In this document: positions 37,066 through 45,061 of the stretch, piece after piece
Numbering within the stretch: position 1 is the stretch's first letter
Layout of the letters: the number at the start of each line of letters is the position of its first letter
DNA from: Bacillota bacterium
GTDB lineage: Bacteria > Bacillota > Clostridia > Acetivibrionales > DSM-1351
Assembly (NCBI GenBank): GCA_023390335.1
Contig: JAEWCZ010000073.1
Coordinates: forward strand, 68,939-132,938
Direction: 5' to 3'
DNA: 64,000 nt
Notes under the pieces: generated by a model
What the model was told of the DNA's origin: nothing
Databases searched by the model: none
Seen by the model: the letters and a program-made list of their open reading frames with translations, nothing else
Translations under genes and position numbers: made by a program

Positions 37066-37086
37066 ATCTAAAGCCATTATATCAAA

Positions 37087-37953
37087 TTATTTATTAGTGT
37101 AAATTAGATCTTCTATATCTCCACCCAGTTTTTTAATTATTGCTCTCATATGATTAAAGGTAGCAGTATCAATTTTATCAATATTTTTAAGGACATAACC
37201 CCTTAATAATGGTATTGCTCTGCCATCCCCATAATCACCAAGTATCTCCACTATGAGATTAAGGTTTGAAATTGTACGAAAAGCGTTTTTCATGAAATAA
37301 AAAACCTCGTCGGATTTGTACTTATTTTCGCTGCAGATTTCAGCAACACATGCCAGAAAATGTTCTTTTGCAGTCTGGTTATCTACCTTGCTAAAGGCGT
37401 TTATTATATCGTTCAGAATACTTACGCCATATGCAACTATTGCAGCACAAATTGCTTCTGATATCATCTCATCCTGACTTGTTTTTATTAACAAATCAAT
37501 AAGCTTTTGCTTGTACTCTTCTTCTTTCAGACACCCGACAGCATACACTGCTTGAGAAATAACCGAATAAATGTCATCCTGTTCCTTAGTCTCAGAAGAA
37601 AGTAAACTTTCTACGTGGTCAAATAATCTGTCAGAAGCAGCTTTCCCACCGTAAGCTTTAAACCTCTCAATGAGAATATCAGGAACTCCAACATCTGAAG
37701 TACTTGCAATGCTAAAGAAAAATTCAAACAATTCATCCTGTGAAGATAGTGAATTTATAAATTCGACCGGAGTTATTCCGTCTAGCTCTGACAAAACCGT
37801 TGCCAGCCATTTTGCTTCTATATCACCAATCAGTGCTTCTTCATCTATTTTTATTTCGCTGTTTACAGCCGTTGCTTTTTCTTCAAGGTATTTATTAAAA
37901 CCCTCTTCTATTGCCTTATTATAGCTATCTGAAATAATCCTGTATCTATCCAT
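37087..37953 (-). CDS. HEAT-repeat-like helical protein
   Basis: 288 residues, all helical, with repeating pairs such as ISQAVYAVGCLKEEEYKQKLIDLL and GDYGDGRAIPLLRGYV, the pattern of HEAT repeats used for protein binding. No catalytic motif. Its ATG directly abuts the TAA of the membrane protein gene (TAAATG), so the two are co-translated and likely work together. No named family recognised. Confidence 0.6.
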   Translation of the reverse strand: MDRYRIISDSYNKAIEEGFNKYLEEKATAVNSEIKIDEEALIGDIEAKWLATVLSELDGITPVEFINSLSSQDELFEFFFSIASTSDVGVPDILIERFKAYGGKAASDRLFDHVESLLSSETKEQDDIYSVISQAVYAVGCLKEEEYKQKLIDLLIKTSQDEMISEAICAAIVAYGVSILNDIINAFSKVDNQTAKEHFLACVAEICSENKYKSDEVFYFMKNAFRTISNLNLIVEILGDYGDGRAIPLLRGYVLKNIDKIDTATFNHMRAIIKKLGGDIEDLIYTNK

Positions 37954-38490
37954 TTAAAAAAACCTTCTATTCTTTTTTGGTTTTGGCTTTCTGGGCTGAA
38001 GTCCAAGCATTTTCCTTACATATTCTGTAATGTCAAACTTCTTATATCCTGCGAAATACCCTAAAAAGGAAATCAATACAATTATGAACCATGCCACAAT
38101 ATAACCTGCTACCGAATAATGCATGGATTTTTCAATAAATAACATTGGTGCGGCAAGTCCTTTAATAAGATTGCCCTTTAGCACCGGAAAATTAACATCT
38201 TTTATTGATAAATCAAGGAATGAAATTATAACTTGGCAAATTGCGAAAGGTATTACGCCCAAAATTCCGTATATAGCCCCGTCATAATACTTTACAGAAC
38301 CATACCTCCGCTTGTCCACCCCAGTCAAATGCTGGAGTTCTGCATAAAGGAAAGAAATCATTATTACAAATACAAAAACAGAATACAAGCCTAGCCTTTT
38401 GTAAAATCCCACAAAAAATATGTAGAAAATCAGCATGGCAATCAAATAAGTTTTTATAACTGCCCAGCTTCCGGATAAATACTTTTTCAT
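37954..38490 (-). CDS. Membrane protein of unknown function
   Basis: 178 residues, four predicted helices (near 13-30, 36-50, 75-92, 125-147) with a Lys/Arg-rich cytoplasmic tail (RKPKPKKNRRFF). ATG follows AAAGGAG. First gene of a two-gene unit with the HEAT-like protein. Resembles Yip1-type small membrane proteins only in general layout; no function assigned. Confidence 0.6.
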   Translation of the reverse strand: MKKYLSGSWAVIKTYLIAMLIFYIFFVGFYKRLGLYSVFVFVIMISFLYAELQHLTGVDKRRYGSVKYYDGAIYGILGVIPFAICQVIISFLDLSIKDVNFPVLKGNLIKGLAAPMLFIEKSMHYSVAGYIVAWFIIVLISFLGYFAGYKKFDITEYVRKMLGLQPRKPKPKKNRRFF

Positions 38491-38566
38491 AATACTCCTT
38501 TCAAAACCACAAATAAGTCAGCTCCAATATTATATCATTATGACAAAACAAAGTAACTTTTTCAAG

Positions 38567-40330
38567 TTAAAAATCAAATTCAATAAGACCCTTTTTTATT
38601 GTCTGAAGTTTACTATAGTTTGCGGACTTATTGCCTTTAAGATACAGTATATTTAAATTTTTCAGTTTCGCAACAGGCGTATAATCAGTTATGGCGTTTT
38701 CCCTAATATAAAGTTCTGTAAGATAAGTTAACCCTGACAAAGTATTTATGTTTGAAACCTTGTTTGTATTAATTGATAAAACTTCCAGCTTTGTCAGTCC
38801 TTTAAGGGGAGAAATATCTTTTATACTGTTTTTATACAAATAAAGTACTCTCAGATTCTTAAGCGATGCCAAAGCAGAAACGCTTGTGAGCTTTGTATTG
38901 CTCAAATCTACATACTCCAAATTAGTAAGCAGCTTCAAATCATTCAAGGTCTTGTACCCTGCAGGAATCTTCAATCTGTACACTTTAGCCAAATCCGATT
39001 TGTATAATGTCCCGGAAGGTTTGGATATTTTTGTTCTTATTGCTTTTTCAACAACTTTGTCTGTTAAGGTTACTTTCGTTTGTGATACCGATGCTGTTAA
39101 GGGAAGTGATTTAATAATTGAATCCCATACATCTAGTCCGTAAGCCTTTGCAGTACTGTTGGTATAGTCGGGAACGTTCGAAAGGCTCCATAGAGATATA
39201 CCACCTACGCCATACTGTTTTGAAATATCTATCTTGGCCTTTACGCTTCTGCTGTTTTCGTAAAGACAAATGTTCTGTGTGTCATTGCTTATATTGAAAT
39301 ATTGCATTACAGGACTTTCAAGTTCATTATTATAGCCATATGTAATTGATTTACCATTACCGTCCTTATTGATAACTCTATCATACAGCATCTTATACGT
39401 TGGAGGAGGAAGAACGTTCAAGCTCACAGTCTTTTTCCCTGTTTTTTTCCAGGTAGAACTCTTTGGTATCTGAAATCTCCACTGTGCAGCATCAAAGCTT
39501 ATCTGAAGCATTATTTTATTCATATTATTCTTACTGACGTATTTTTTAACGTCTTCCATTACCCTCTGAATTTGTTTAATAGGGGCAAGGCTGTCTATAG
39601 GATTCAGACTGTCATAGCCTGTATACTGCATCACCTGTTCTTTTGTGAGCTTTGTCGAAGGCTCATAGTCATGGGCCATTATTATCATTCTATCGGCTAT
39701 CTGAGAAATGGTAGAATAATCGTAGCCTGAGTAATAACACAAAGAATTAACTGCAACAAACAATTTTTTATTAATTTCTGAGAGCCTGGATTTAAGGTCT
39801 CTCAGAAACTGGTTAAAGAAGCTGCTCATTTTCTGACCATTGAGACCTTCTATGTCAATAACAACTCCATCAAAATATATATTGCTCCCCTGAGATACAT
39901 CACTTTTCATTAAGTCGATTATTGATTGAATAGCTTTATCCCTCTGCTCTTTGTAAGGGAGGATTTTTTCCGCATTTACACTATCTGAGAAAATACCCAA
40001 TTGAATTGACTTATTCTTGCTTTTAGCGTATTTAAGAACCTCAATATAATCATTTGGATAATAAAAATCTTTATTTCCATTCTTTCCGAAAGTAGTATTT
40101 ATACCGCCAGTCAGATCACTGTAAAATCTGCCCCATAGAAAACTTACTGAATCAAGGGGATCTATGTATTTTTTTAAATTATCCGAAAAAGTTGCCTGCG
40201 CAGGATAAAATGCGTGAAGTTCAAGTTTTTTTACTGCTGCTGCCTGTACTTGAGATGTGTTCGGAGAAACAAGACCAGCTACCATCGTCAGTATAAGTAT
40301 CAAGCTAATAAGTGTCTTTTTTATTTTCAT
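38567..40330 (-). CDS. Secreted GH18-like protein with C-terminal leucine-rich repeats
   Basis: 587 residues. A signal peptide (cleavage near residue 31) is followed by a GH18 barrel with the DxxDxE-type motif FDGVVIDIEGL, where the final Glu is the catalytic acid; MIIMAHDYEP and ISLWSLSNVPDYT fit later strands. After a linker, residues ~455-587 carry five leucine-rich repeats of the internalin spacing (LTNLEYVDLSNTKL and so on). GH18 domains cleave chitin, GlcNAc links in murein or glycoproteins; similar proteins occur in spore cortex enzymes. LRRs would bind a surface or partner. ATG follows AAGGAG. Confidence 0.75.
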   Translation of the reverse strand: MKIKKTLISLILILTMVAGLVSPNTSQVQAAAVKKLELHAFYPAQATFSDNLKKYIDPLDSVSFLWGRFYSDLTGGINTTFGKNGNKDFYYPNDYIEVLKYAKSKNKSIQLGIFSDSVNAEKILPYKEQRDKAIQSIIDLMKSDVSQGSNIYFDGVVIDIEGLNGQKMSSFFNQFLRDLKSRLSEINKKLFVAVNSLCYYSGYDYSTISQIADRMIIMAHDYEPSTKLTKEQVMQYTGYDSLNPIDSLAPIKQIQRVMEDVKKYVSKNNMNKIMLQISFDAAQWRFQIPKSSTWKKTGKKTVSLNVLPPPTYKMLYDRVINKDGNGKSITYGYNNELESPVMQYFNISNDTQNICLYENSRSVKAKIDISKQYGVGGISLWSLSNVPDYTNSTAKAYGLDVWDSIIKSLPLTASVSQTKVTLTDKVVEKAIRTKISKPSGTLYKSDLAKVYRLKIPAGYKTLNDLKLLTNLEYVDLSNTKLTSVSALASLKNLRVLYLYKNSIKDISPLKGLTKLEVLSINTNKVSNINTLSGLTYLTELYIRENAITDYTPVAKLKNLNILYLKGNKSANYSKLQTIKKGLIEFDF

Positions 40331-40485
40331 TTTTCAGCTCCTTCTTTTTAATTATATACTGATTTTATCACATCAGGCCTAGTCCCTATGTTAAAAATTA
40401 GTTACAGAGCGAAAGAACAAATACATGCCTGTCATCATACAATACACTATGCAATCAAAAGCCGTTTAAAAAAGGAGTGTTTGCA

Positions 40486-40818
40486 ATGAATATAGGTGAT
40501 AAGGCAAAAGAACTTACAAATGCAGTAATGGGTACAAAGGAATATACCGAGCTTAAACAGGCTAAGTCTGTTATTGATAAAAACAAGGAATTACGTTCAA
40601 AAATCGAGGATTTCAAGAAAAAAGAGGATGCCTTATACAAAGGAAAGCTTTCCTCAAGTGATGCCCAAAAAAGAGCTACAGAACTGAACAAAATCTTTGA
40701 AAATCTGAATAGTATACCTGAGGTTAACAGGTTTGTTAAAGCAGAGAAGTCCTTTAATGATATGCTTCAAAAAGTTTATAGACAAGTTAACGAAACCCTT
40801 GAAGCATCATTAAAGTAA
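40486..40818 (+). CDS. YlbF/YmcA-family protein
   Basis: 110 residues, two long helices (about 8-45 and 60-108) separated by a short turn, the Com_YlbF fold. In Bacillus, members form the Y-complex that directs RNase Y processing and influences competence, biofilm and sporulation. Start set at ATG 40486 behind AAAGGAG, three codons below an upstream in-frame start. Clostridial single-gene versions are common. Confidence 0.75.
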   Translation: MNIGDKAKELTNAVMGTKEYTELKQAKSVIDKNKELRSKIEDFKKKEDALYKGKLSSSDAQKRATELNKIFENLNSIPEVNRFVKAEKSFNDMLQKVYRQVNETLEASLK

Positions 40819-40835
40819 TCTGTTTTTTATATAAT

Positions 40836-40873
40836 CGCTAAAAAGCCGGATAGCATTTCCGGCCTTTTTAGCG
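40836..40873 (+). terminator. Bidirectional terminator after the YlbF gene
   Basis: CGCTAAAAAGCCGGA pairs with TCCGGCCTTTTTAGCG; it lies between convergent genes and has T-rich flanks on both strands. Confidence 0.85.
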
Positions 40874-40882
40874 TTAATTTTT

Positions 40883-41356
40883 CTAAACTGCATTATGAAC
40901 AAAGGAAACTATCGATGCCACAGGTATATCAGTTACTGATCCTACTGTATATACAGGTAAGGAATCCCAACCTCCTGCAGTTGCAGCTCCGTTTATACTT
41001 CCTGGTAAAACCGGTCCAGGGCCATATGCTCCAGCTGAATATCCTCCGGATGAACCACATCCGCCACATCCGCTGCCCATACCAGCACCACCGCCCATAC
41101 CAGCGCCACCGCCATATCCGTATCCTGGATTAAATCCGGTACATGCATTACCTAATGAACATCCCGGTGGTGGACCAATTCTAGTTATCAATCTTACAAA
41201 GACAGAGTTTACAGCTAATAAAACTCCGGTAAAACCAGAGCCGGATTGACCACCGCTGCTTGTGAAAATAGTTACGGTTTGGCCTATATAACTTGCAAGC
41301 AATGCGTCCCAATTACCTACTTGCGATGCTCCAGCAAATCCACATCCTTCTCCCAT
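40883..41356 (-). CDS. Glycine-rich coat-like protein, paralogue 1
   Basis: 157 residues. A conserved N-terminal part (YIGQTVTIFTSSGG, GSGFTGVLLAVNSVFVRL, RIGPPPGCSLGNACTGF) and a conserved C-terminal part (PVYTVGSVTDIPVASIVSFVHNAV) flank a ~45-residue insert of Gly with Cys, Tyr and Met. The two halves together look like one small beta barrel of the Sm/DUF2642 kind, with the insert in a loop (inference). A sigma-K-like promoter lies upstream, so a mother-cell coat or exosporium role is likely. ATG 41356 behind AAAGGAG is preferred over a TTG at 41374. Confidence 0.65.
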   Translation of the reverse strand: MGEGCGFAGASQVGNWDALLASYIGQTVTIFTSSGGQSGSGFTGVLLAVNSVFVRLITRIGPPPGCSLGNACTGFNPGYGYGGGAGMGGGAGMGSGCGGCGSSGGYSAGAYGPGPVLPGSINGAATAGGWDSLPVYTVGSVTDIPVASIVSFVHNAV

Positions 41357-41402
41357 TTGAATAACTCCTTTCAAAATACATTTATCGAGTAACCACTCTA
41401 GT

Positions 41403-41432
41403 TCATATTATGTTGACACTATACATAATGTT
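41403..41432 (-). promoter_or_regulatory. Sigma-K-like promoter, paralogue 1
   Basis: On the minus strand AACA at -35 (AAC at 41430-41432) and CATAATATGA (41403-41412) are separated by 17 nt, matching mACm and CATAnnnT. Confidence 0.6.
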
Positions 41433-41478
41433 ACTTTTATATAATTTAATCCTCTAAAAAGCTCCAAAAAAAAATACA

Positions 41479-41500
41479 GAGACTGGTAAAAACCAGTCTC
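41479..41500 (-). terminator. Terminator of paralogue 2
   Basis: GAGACTGGT and ACCAGTCTC pair around four A; the minus strand then reads a nine-base T-run after a few bases. Confidence 0.75.
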
Positions 41501-41535
41501 AAGAATCATTGCAGTCATTAATCCTATTCCATAGC

Positions 41536-42021
41536 TTAAACTGCATTATGGACAAAGGAAACTATTGATGAGATAGGTATATCTGTTACTGAACCTACAG
41601 TGTATACTGGAATTGAATCCCAGCCACCCGCCGTTACAGCACCATTTACATTAGCCGGAACTATTGGGCCGGTTCCTGACATTCCAGGTCCATATCCGCC
41701 GTAGCCGGAACCTCCGCCGCAACCCCCGGAACCATAACCTCCGCCGTAGCCTCCTCCATAGCCTTCACCTACTGAAAAATTCGTACAAGAATTTCCAAGA
41801 GAGCATCCCGGAGGTGGACCTATTCTAGTAAGAAGCCTTACAAATACAGAATTAACAGTCATTAGCACACCTGTGAAGCCTGATCCGGATTCGCCGCCGC
41901 TGCTTGTAAAAATAGTTACAGTCTGACCTATATATTTTGCAAGCAAAGCTTCCCAGTTCACAACGGGTGAACATGCTGCTGCCTTTGTTACTCCACGTTC
42001 AAATTCAAATTCTTCTGACAT
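41536..42021 (-). CDS. Glycine-rich coat-like protein, paralogue 2
   Basis: 161 residues, same design as its neighbours: YIGQTVTIFTSSGGESGSGF, RIGPPPGCSLGNSC, a Gly/Tyr-rich insert with GGGYGG repeats, then PVYTVGSVTDIPISSIVSFVHNAV. The N-terminus is longer and acidic (MSEEFEFERG). Outside the insert it is near-identical to paralogue 1, which points to recent tandem duplication with conversion. ATG follows GGAGG. It has its own sigma-K-like promoter and terminator. Confidence 0.65.
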   Translation of the reverse strand: MSEEFEFERGVTKAAACSPVVNWEALLAKYIGQTVTIFTSSGGESGSGFTGVLMTVNSVFVRLLTRIGPPPGCSLGNSCTNFSVGEGYGGGYGGGYGSGGCGGGSGYGGYGPGMSGTGPIVPANVNGAVTAGGWDSIPVYTVGSVTDIPISSIVSFVHNAV

Positions 42022-42052
42022 TCCACTTCCTCCTTATATACTTAAATCTAAT

Positions 42053-42082
42053 TCATCTTATGTGAACTAAAGAACAAATGTG
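42053..42082 (-). promoter_or_regulatory. Sigma-K-like promoter, paralogue 2
   Basis: Minus strand CACA at -35 (CAC at 42080-42082) and CATAAGATGA (42053-42062), 17 nt apart, 32 nt before the start. Confidence 0.6.
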
Positions 42083-42099
42083 ACTAATTGATATTAAAA

Positions 42100-42138
42100 A
42101 CAACAACCTGACGGGCTCCCGTCAGGTTGTTGTTTTTT
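42100..42138. terminator. Strong bidirectional hairpin below the Tyr/Gly-rich gene
   Basis: ACAACAACCTGACGGG and CCCGTCAGGTTGTTGT form a 16-bp stem with only two loop bases (CT), T-runs on both strands. It ends the transcript of the Tyr/Gly-rich gene. Confidence 0.85.
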
Positions 42139-42151
42139 AACTATATCAGGC

Positions 42152-42463
42152 TCAATAACCATAGTTATTGTAACCGTAACCGTTATATCCACCGTAGTTA
42201 TTACCGTAGTCATACTCCATCCTACCATAATATCCAAATGGGAAACCATAGTTATTTCCATAGAACTGATTTCCATATGCATCATAAGGCCCGTAGTTAC
42301 CATAGTTACCATAGTTATTGTAACCGCCGTAACCCATGTTTCCATAAAGACCAAAGGGAGACCCATAATTATAACCGTTATAAAGTGAATATAAATAAGG
42401 CTGCATAGAGCCTCCATAGAGTCCTCCGTAAAAAGGTAAATATCTTGTATCCGCAGTACTCAC
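42152..42463 (-). CDS. Tyr/Gly/Asn-rich low-complexity protein
   Basis: 103 residues, about half Tyr, Gly and Asn (NYGNYGNYGPYDAYG, YGGYNGYGYNNYGY). Low-complexity proteins of this type are common in spore coats, where Tyr cross-linking occurs. The GTG at 42463 touches the GGGAGG site, which is too close; the true start may be the ATG at 42406, and the assignment is uncertain. It lies 26 nt below paralogue 3 and probably shares its sigma-K-like promoter. No catalytic domain. Confidence 0.5.
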   Translation of the reverse strand: MSTADTRYLPFYGGLYGGSMQPYLYSLYNGYNYGSPFGLYGNMGYGGYNNYGNYGNYGPYDAYGNQFYGNNYGFPFGYYGRMEYDYGNNYGGYNGYGYNNYGY

Positions 42464-42488
42464 CTCCCAATGCTAAAATTGCTTTTTA

Positions 42489-42926
42489 TTAAACTGCATT
42501 GTGTACAAAAGAAACAATTGCTGCAATAGGTATATCTACTACAGAACCAACCGTATAAACAGGTAGATTGCTCCAACCTCCTGCATTAACAGCTCCAACC
42601 TGGCTTGCAGGGCCCATTGGTCCATAACCTGAACCATAACTTGAACCGCAGCCTGATCCACAACCCATGCCATAGCCTCCACCGTAACCACCCTGTGTAA
42701 ATCCTGTACATGCATTACCCAGAGAACATCCGGGAGGTGGGCCTATTCTGGAAAGTAGTCTTACAAAAACAGGATTAACTGCTAATATTACTCCGGTAAA
42801 TCCAGATCCTGACTGACCGCCGCTGCTTGTAAAAATTGTTACAGTCTCTCCAACATAGTTAGCAAGCAAAGCACCCCAATTTGTTGCAGGGGATATACCT
42901 CCGCCACATCCACAACCATCTGACAT
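42489..42926 (-). CDS. Glycine-rich coat-like protein, paralogue 3
   Basis: 145 residues. Conserved halves YVGETVTIFTSSGGQSGSGF / RIGPPPGCSLGNACTGF and PVYTVGSVVDIPIAAIVSFVHNAV surround a Gly insert with GCGSGCGSSYGSGYG. It starts MSDGCGCGGG, adding more Cys that could form disulfide cross-links. ATG follows AAAGGAG, with the sigma-K-like promoter 40 nt upstream. The Tyr/Gly-rich gene follows on the same transcript. Confidence 0.65.
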   Translation of the reverse strand: MSDGCGCGGGISPATNWGALLANYVGETVTIFTSSGGQSGSGFTGVILAVNPVFVRLLSRIGPPPGCSLGNACTGFTQGGYGGGYGMGCGSGCGSSYGSGYGPMGPASQVGAVNAGGWSNLPVYTVGSVVDIPIAAIVSFVHNAV

Positions 42927-42958
42927 AGTACGCTATCTCCTTTCATTTATTTCATACT

Positions 42959-42988
42959 ATACTTTATGTCTACTATTCAACCCGTGTT
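42959..42988 (-). promoter_or_regulatory. Sigma-K-like promoter, paralogue 3
   Basis: Minus strand AACA at -35 (AAC at 42986-42988) and CATAAAGTAT (CATA at 42965-42968), 17 nt apart. Confidence 0.6.
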
Positions 42989-43006
42989 ACTTTTTCGGTA
43001 ACCTTT

Positions 43007-43387
43007 TTAATCTTGTGTATCCTTGGATATTTCTACCCTGACTTTTTCGTAAGGTTCTTCGTCCCTGCCTTTTGATTGTGAAAAAACCTGGATATCCATA
43101 CACGCATTTTGCATGTTTTCATACCCAGTACCGTCATTTGATATCACATCATAATTTGTTATATTGTGGAAATTAAAAGGTATTATGTTGCCGGAATCAT
43201 CCATATAGTTGATTTCCAGTTTTTCGATCTTGGAATCCACAGGACTGGTCCAATATGGCTTAAAACCAACTCCTATAATTCTTCCATTAATACCGTGGGA
43301 AGGTATATTCAGCCTGCACCCTTGTCTGGCAAGATTCAAGAGTGCAAACTTTAGATTTTCGATTTGTTTATAATTCATTAACGTCAC
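43007..43387 (-). CDS. Hypothetical protein of the coat-like cluster
   Basis: 126 residues, mixed alpha/beta, with LNIPSHGINGRIIGVGFKPYW, KIEKLEINYMDDSGNIIPFNF and a charged C-terminus. Not related in sequence to the glycine-rich paralogues but carries the same kind of promoter. Start ATG 43387 could instead be the ATG three codons on (43378); no strong ribosome site precedes either. No family recognised. Confidence 0.55.
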   Translation of the reverse strand: MTLMNYKQIENLKFALLNLARQGCRLNIPSHGINGRIIGVGFKPYWTSPVDSKIEKLEINYMDDSGNIIPFNFHNITNYDVISNDGTGYENMQNACMDIQVFSQSKGRDEEPYEKVRVEISKDTQD

Positions 43388-43419
43388 TTCCGTAACCCTA
43401 CCACCAATAATCAGCTAAT

Positions 43420-43449
43420 ACATCTTATGTTTACTTGGTTATTAAGGTT
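43420..43449 (-). promoter_or_regulatory. Sigma-K-like promoter of the hypothetical gene
   Basis: Minus strand AACC at -35 (AAC at 43447-43449) and CATAAGATGT (43420-43429), 17 nt apart, 32 nt before the start. Confidence 0.6.
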
Positions 43450-43512
43450 ACATAAATTATTGCAAGGTTAAGAATGTGGGTGTAATCCCTATTTTTGAAA
43501 TGAGAAAGCGAA

Positions 43513-43917
43513 CTATATATGCTGGTATAAATTAGAATCTTCTTTTGCTATCCTTTCCTCAAGGAGATCAAAAATTCTTTGTGATTCACTTACAAACAAA
43601 GCTATATCATTAGTTATTTTAGTTCTTGTATTAAAACGTTCTTTATATGCCATGAATTCAGTACTTATAGTACCCATTTCATCTATGTAAGCCTGTGCTG
43701 TTGTCCTTACTTCATGATTACTGCTTTTAAGCAACTGCGGATACATATACTGATCTTCTGTATTAAGGTGAACTTTGAGCTTACCAGCAAGATTACTTAT
43801 CTTTGATGAAATCTCAAGGGCCTCTTTGGCAATATCTTGTTTTATATAGGATTTAATATCAGATAGAATTTGAGCAATTTCTTCATGCTGTCTTTTTAAG
43901 GTTTCTAAATATAACAT
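43513..43917 (-). CDS. Hemerythrin-like (HHE) domain protein
   Basis: 134 residues, four helices. Candidate metal ligands are the His of LKRQHEEI, the HLNTEDQYMYP segment with His and Glu, and the C-terminal E..D..LYQH. This pattern fits HHE cation-binding proteins that bind a di-iron site and sense or carry oxygen or NO. ATG follows AGGAGG. Single gene. Confidence 0.75.
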   Translation of the reverse strand: MLYLETLKRQHEEIAQILSDIKSYIKQDIAKEALEISSKISNLAGKLKVHLNTEDQYMYPQLLKSSNHEVRTTAQAYIDEMGTISTEFMAYKERFNTRTKITNDIALFVSESQRIFDLLEERIAKEDSNLYQHI

Positions 43918-43979
43918 TTGTCTTCCTCCTGAAATTTTATATTCCTTATATACCCCATGTAAATAGCCTGAAACATAAT

Positions 43980-44010
43980 AAACCTACAAAACAATTAGTT
44001 CTGTAGGTTT
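43980..44010 (-). terminator. Terminator of the PadR-DUF2812 unit
   Basis: AAACCTACA and TGTAGGTTT pair around 13 nt; on the minus strand TTTATTATG follows. Confidence 0.6.
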
Positions 44011-44039
44011 AGGAGCCTCACACTGAATGATACTTTTTT

Positions 44040-44597
44040 TTACTCATGAAGTTGTTTTTCTTTTTTTAGTTTTCTAATCTTCCTTAAATAACCCATTACC
44101 AACCAAGTAAGACAAACACCAAATAATCCGTTAAGGAAAACTAAAGGCATAATATTAGTAAGGAAACTGCTGTTAAATTTCCAACTTGCAACTATTCCGT
44201 TTACAGTATTGATTAAGAACGCTATTAAGTTAATTACGCCTATTGTACCCAAAAAAGTACTTATTCTCCTATAATGATTAATCTTTGATTCTATATCGGA
44301 GTAAATGTCAAAGGGACCTTCTGATGATTTCTTTCGCAGAAAAACCCAGCGCCAATAAGTAGCCACACATTCAATCCCACTTTCCTCTAAAAACCTGATA
44401 TATGCCACACTTTCAGCATGAGATGGAACGTTTTCCAGTAGTTCAAGTCTGTAAATATATTCATTCTTTGGTGCTTCAGTAAAAACGTACCTGCACCATG
44501 AATAATCCGTTAATGCCATTCCCTTTGCAGACATTTCATTAAGCCACTTTTCCTCTTTTTCAAAATCCCAATATGCCTTCCGTACAACATGTTTCAT
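44040..44597 (-). CDS. DUF2812 membrane protein
   Basis: 185 residues. An N-terminal soluble DUF2812 part (KAYWDFEKEEKWLNEMSAKGMALTDYSWCRYVF, YWRWVFLRKK) is followed by two membrane helices and a basic tail. DUF2812 proteins nearly always sit after a PadR regulator; their role is unknown. Start and the PadR stop share one base (TAATG), so translation is coupled. Confidence 0.75.
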   Translation of the reverse strand: MKHVVRKAYWDFEKEEKWLNEMSAKGMALTDYSWCRYVFTEAPKNEYIYRLELLENVPSHAESVAYIRFLEESGIECVATYWRWVFLRKKSSEGPFDIYSDIESKINHYRRISTFLGTIGVINLIAFLINTVNGIVASWKFNSSFLTNIMPLVFLNGLFGVCLTWLVMGYLRKIRKLKKEKQLHE

Positions 44598-44923
44598 TAA
44601 TATGCACCCCCGGTAATCTTCTTTCCATTTGCAATTAACTCCTCTAACCTGGCTATCTCACCACTGACAACCTCTTTACCTAAATCAGTTATTTCATATT
44701 CTTTTTTTCTTGAGTCTTTTTCCACATCAATATATTTTATCCATTTTTTGTCCAACAACGTATTTAACGCTCCATATAAAGTACCTGCCCCTAGATTAAC
44801 CCTTTCCTGGCTTAATTCTTTTACATTTTGCATAATCCCATATCCATGTAGCGGTTTATACAATGAGAGAAGAATATAAAAAACGGCTTCTGTCAACGCA
44901 CCCCGCTCTTGGCTTTCAGGCAT
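44597..44923 (-). CDS. PadR-family transcriptional regulator
   Basis: 108 residues. Winged helix with the PadR motif LHGYGIMQNV and LGAGTLYGALNTLLDKKWI, then a short helical dimerisation tail. It probably represses its own operon with DUF2812. ATG follows AAGGAGTG. A set of repeats and a perfect-consensus promoter lie directly upstream, as expected for autoregulation. Confidence 0.85.
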   Translation of the reverse strand: MPESQERGALTEAVFYILLSLYKPLHGYGIMQNVKELSQERVNLGAGTLYGALNTLLDKKWIKYIDVEKDSRKKEYEITDLGKEVVSGEIARLEELIANGKKITGGAY

Positions 44924-44951
44924 TTAAATCACTCCTTGCCTCCGAAATTAC

Positions 44952-45013
44952 TAACGGTTACCGTTATATCGGCTTCCGTTATATCTATTACAATTATATC
45001 GGCTTACGTTATA
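44952..45013 (-). promoter_or_regulatory. PadR operator array
   Basis: Two 20-base direct repeats, TATAACGnAAGCCGATATAA on the minus strand, at 44964-44983 and 44994-45013 differ at one base and are 30 bp apart. A third, perfect inverted repeat TAACGGTTACCGTTA lies at 44952-44966. One repeat sits inside the promoter spacer. Confidence 0.6.
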
Positions 45014-45021
45014 CTTGTCAA
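44993..45021 (-). promoter_or_regulatory. Consensus promoter of the PadR operon
   Basis: TTGACA (45016-45021), 17 nt, TATAAT (44993-44998) on the minus strand: an exact sigma-A consensus overlapped by the operator repeats. Confidence 0.8.
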
Positions 45022-45061
45022 TAATCAGGCAAAAAAAATGTAACTCTCTACAGAGTTATTC

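Noticed and set aside
42094..42417. Alternative frame through the Tyr/Gly-rich gene
   Set aside because: It is the shifted reading of repetitive codons (Ile/Met/Thr-rich by-product), while the Tyr/Gly frame fits a coat-like protein.
40883..43387. CRISPR or tandem-repeat array
   Set aside because: The repeated DNA is coding: Gly codons and paralogous genes of ~450 bp, with no short spaced repeats.
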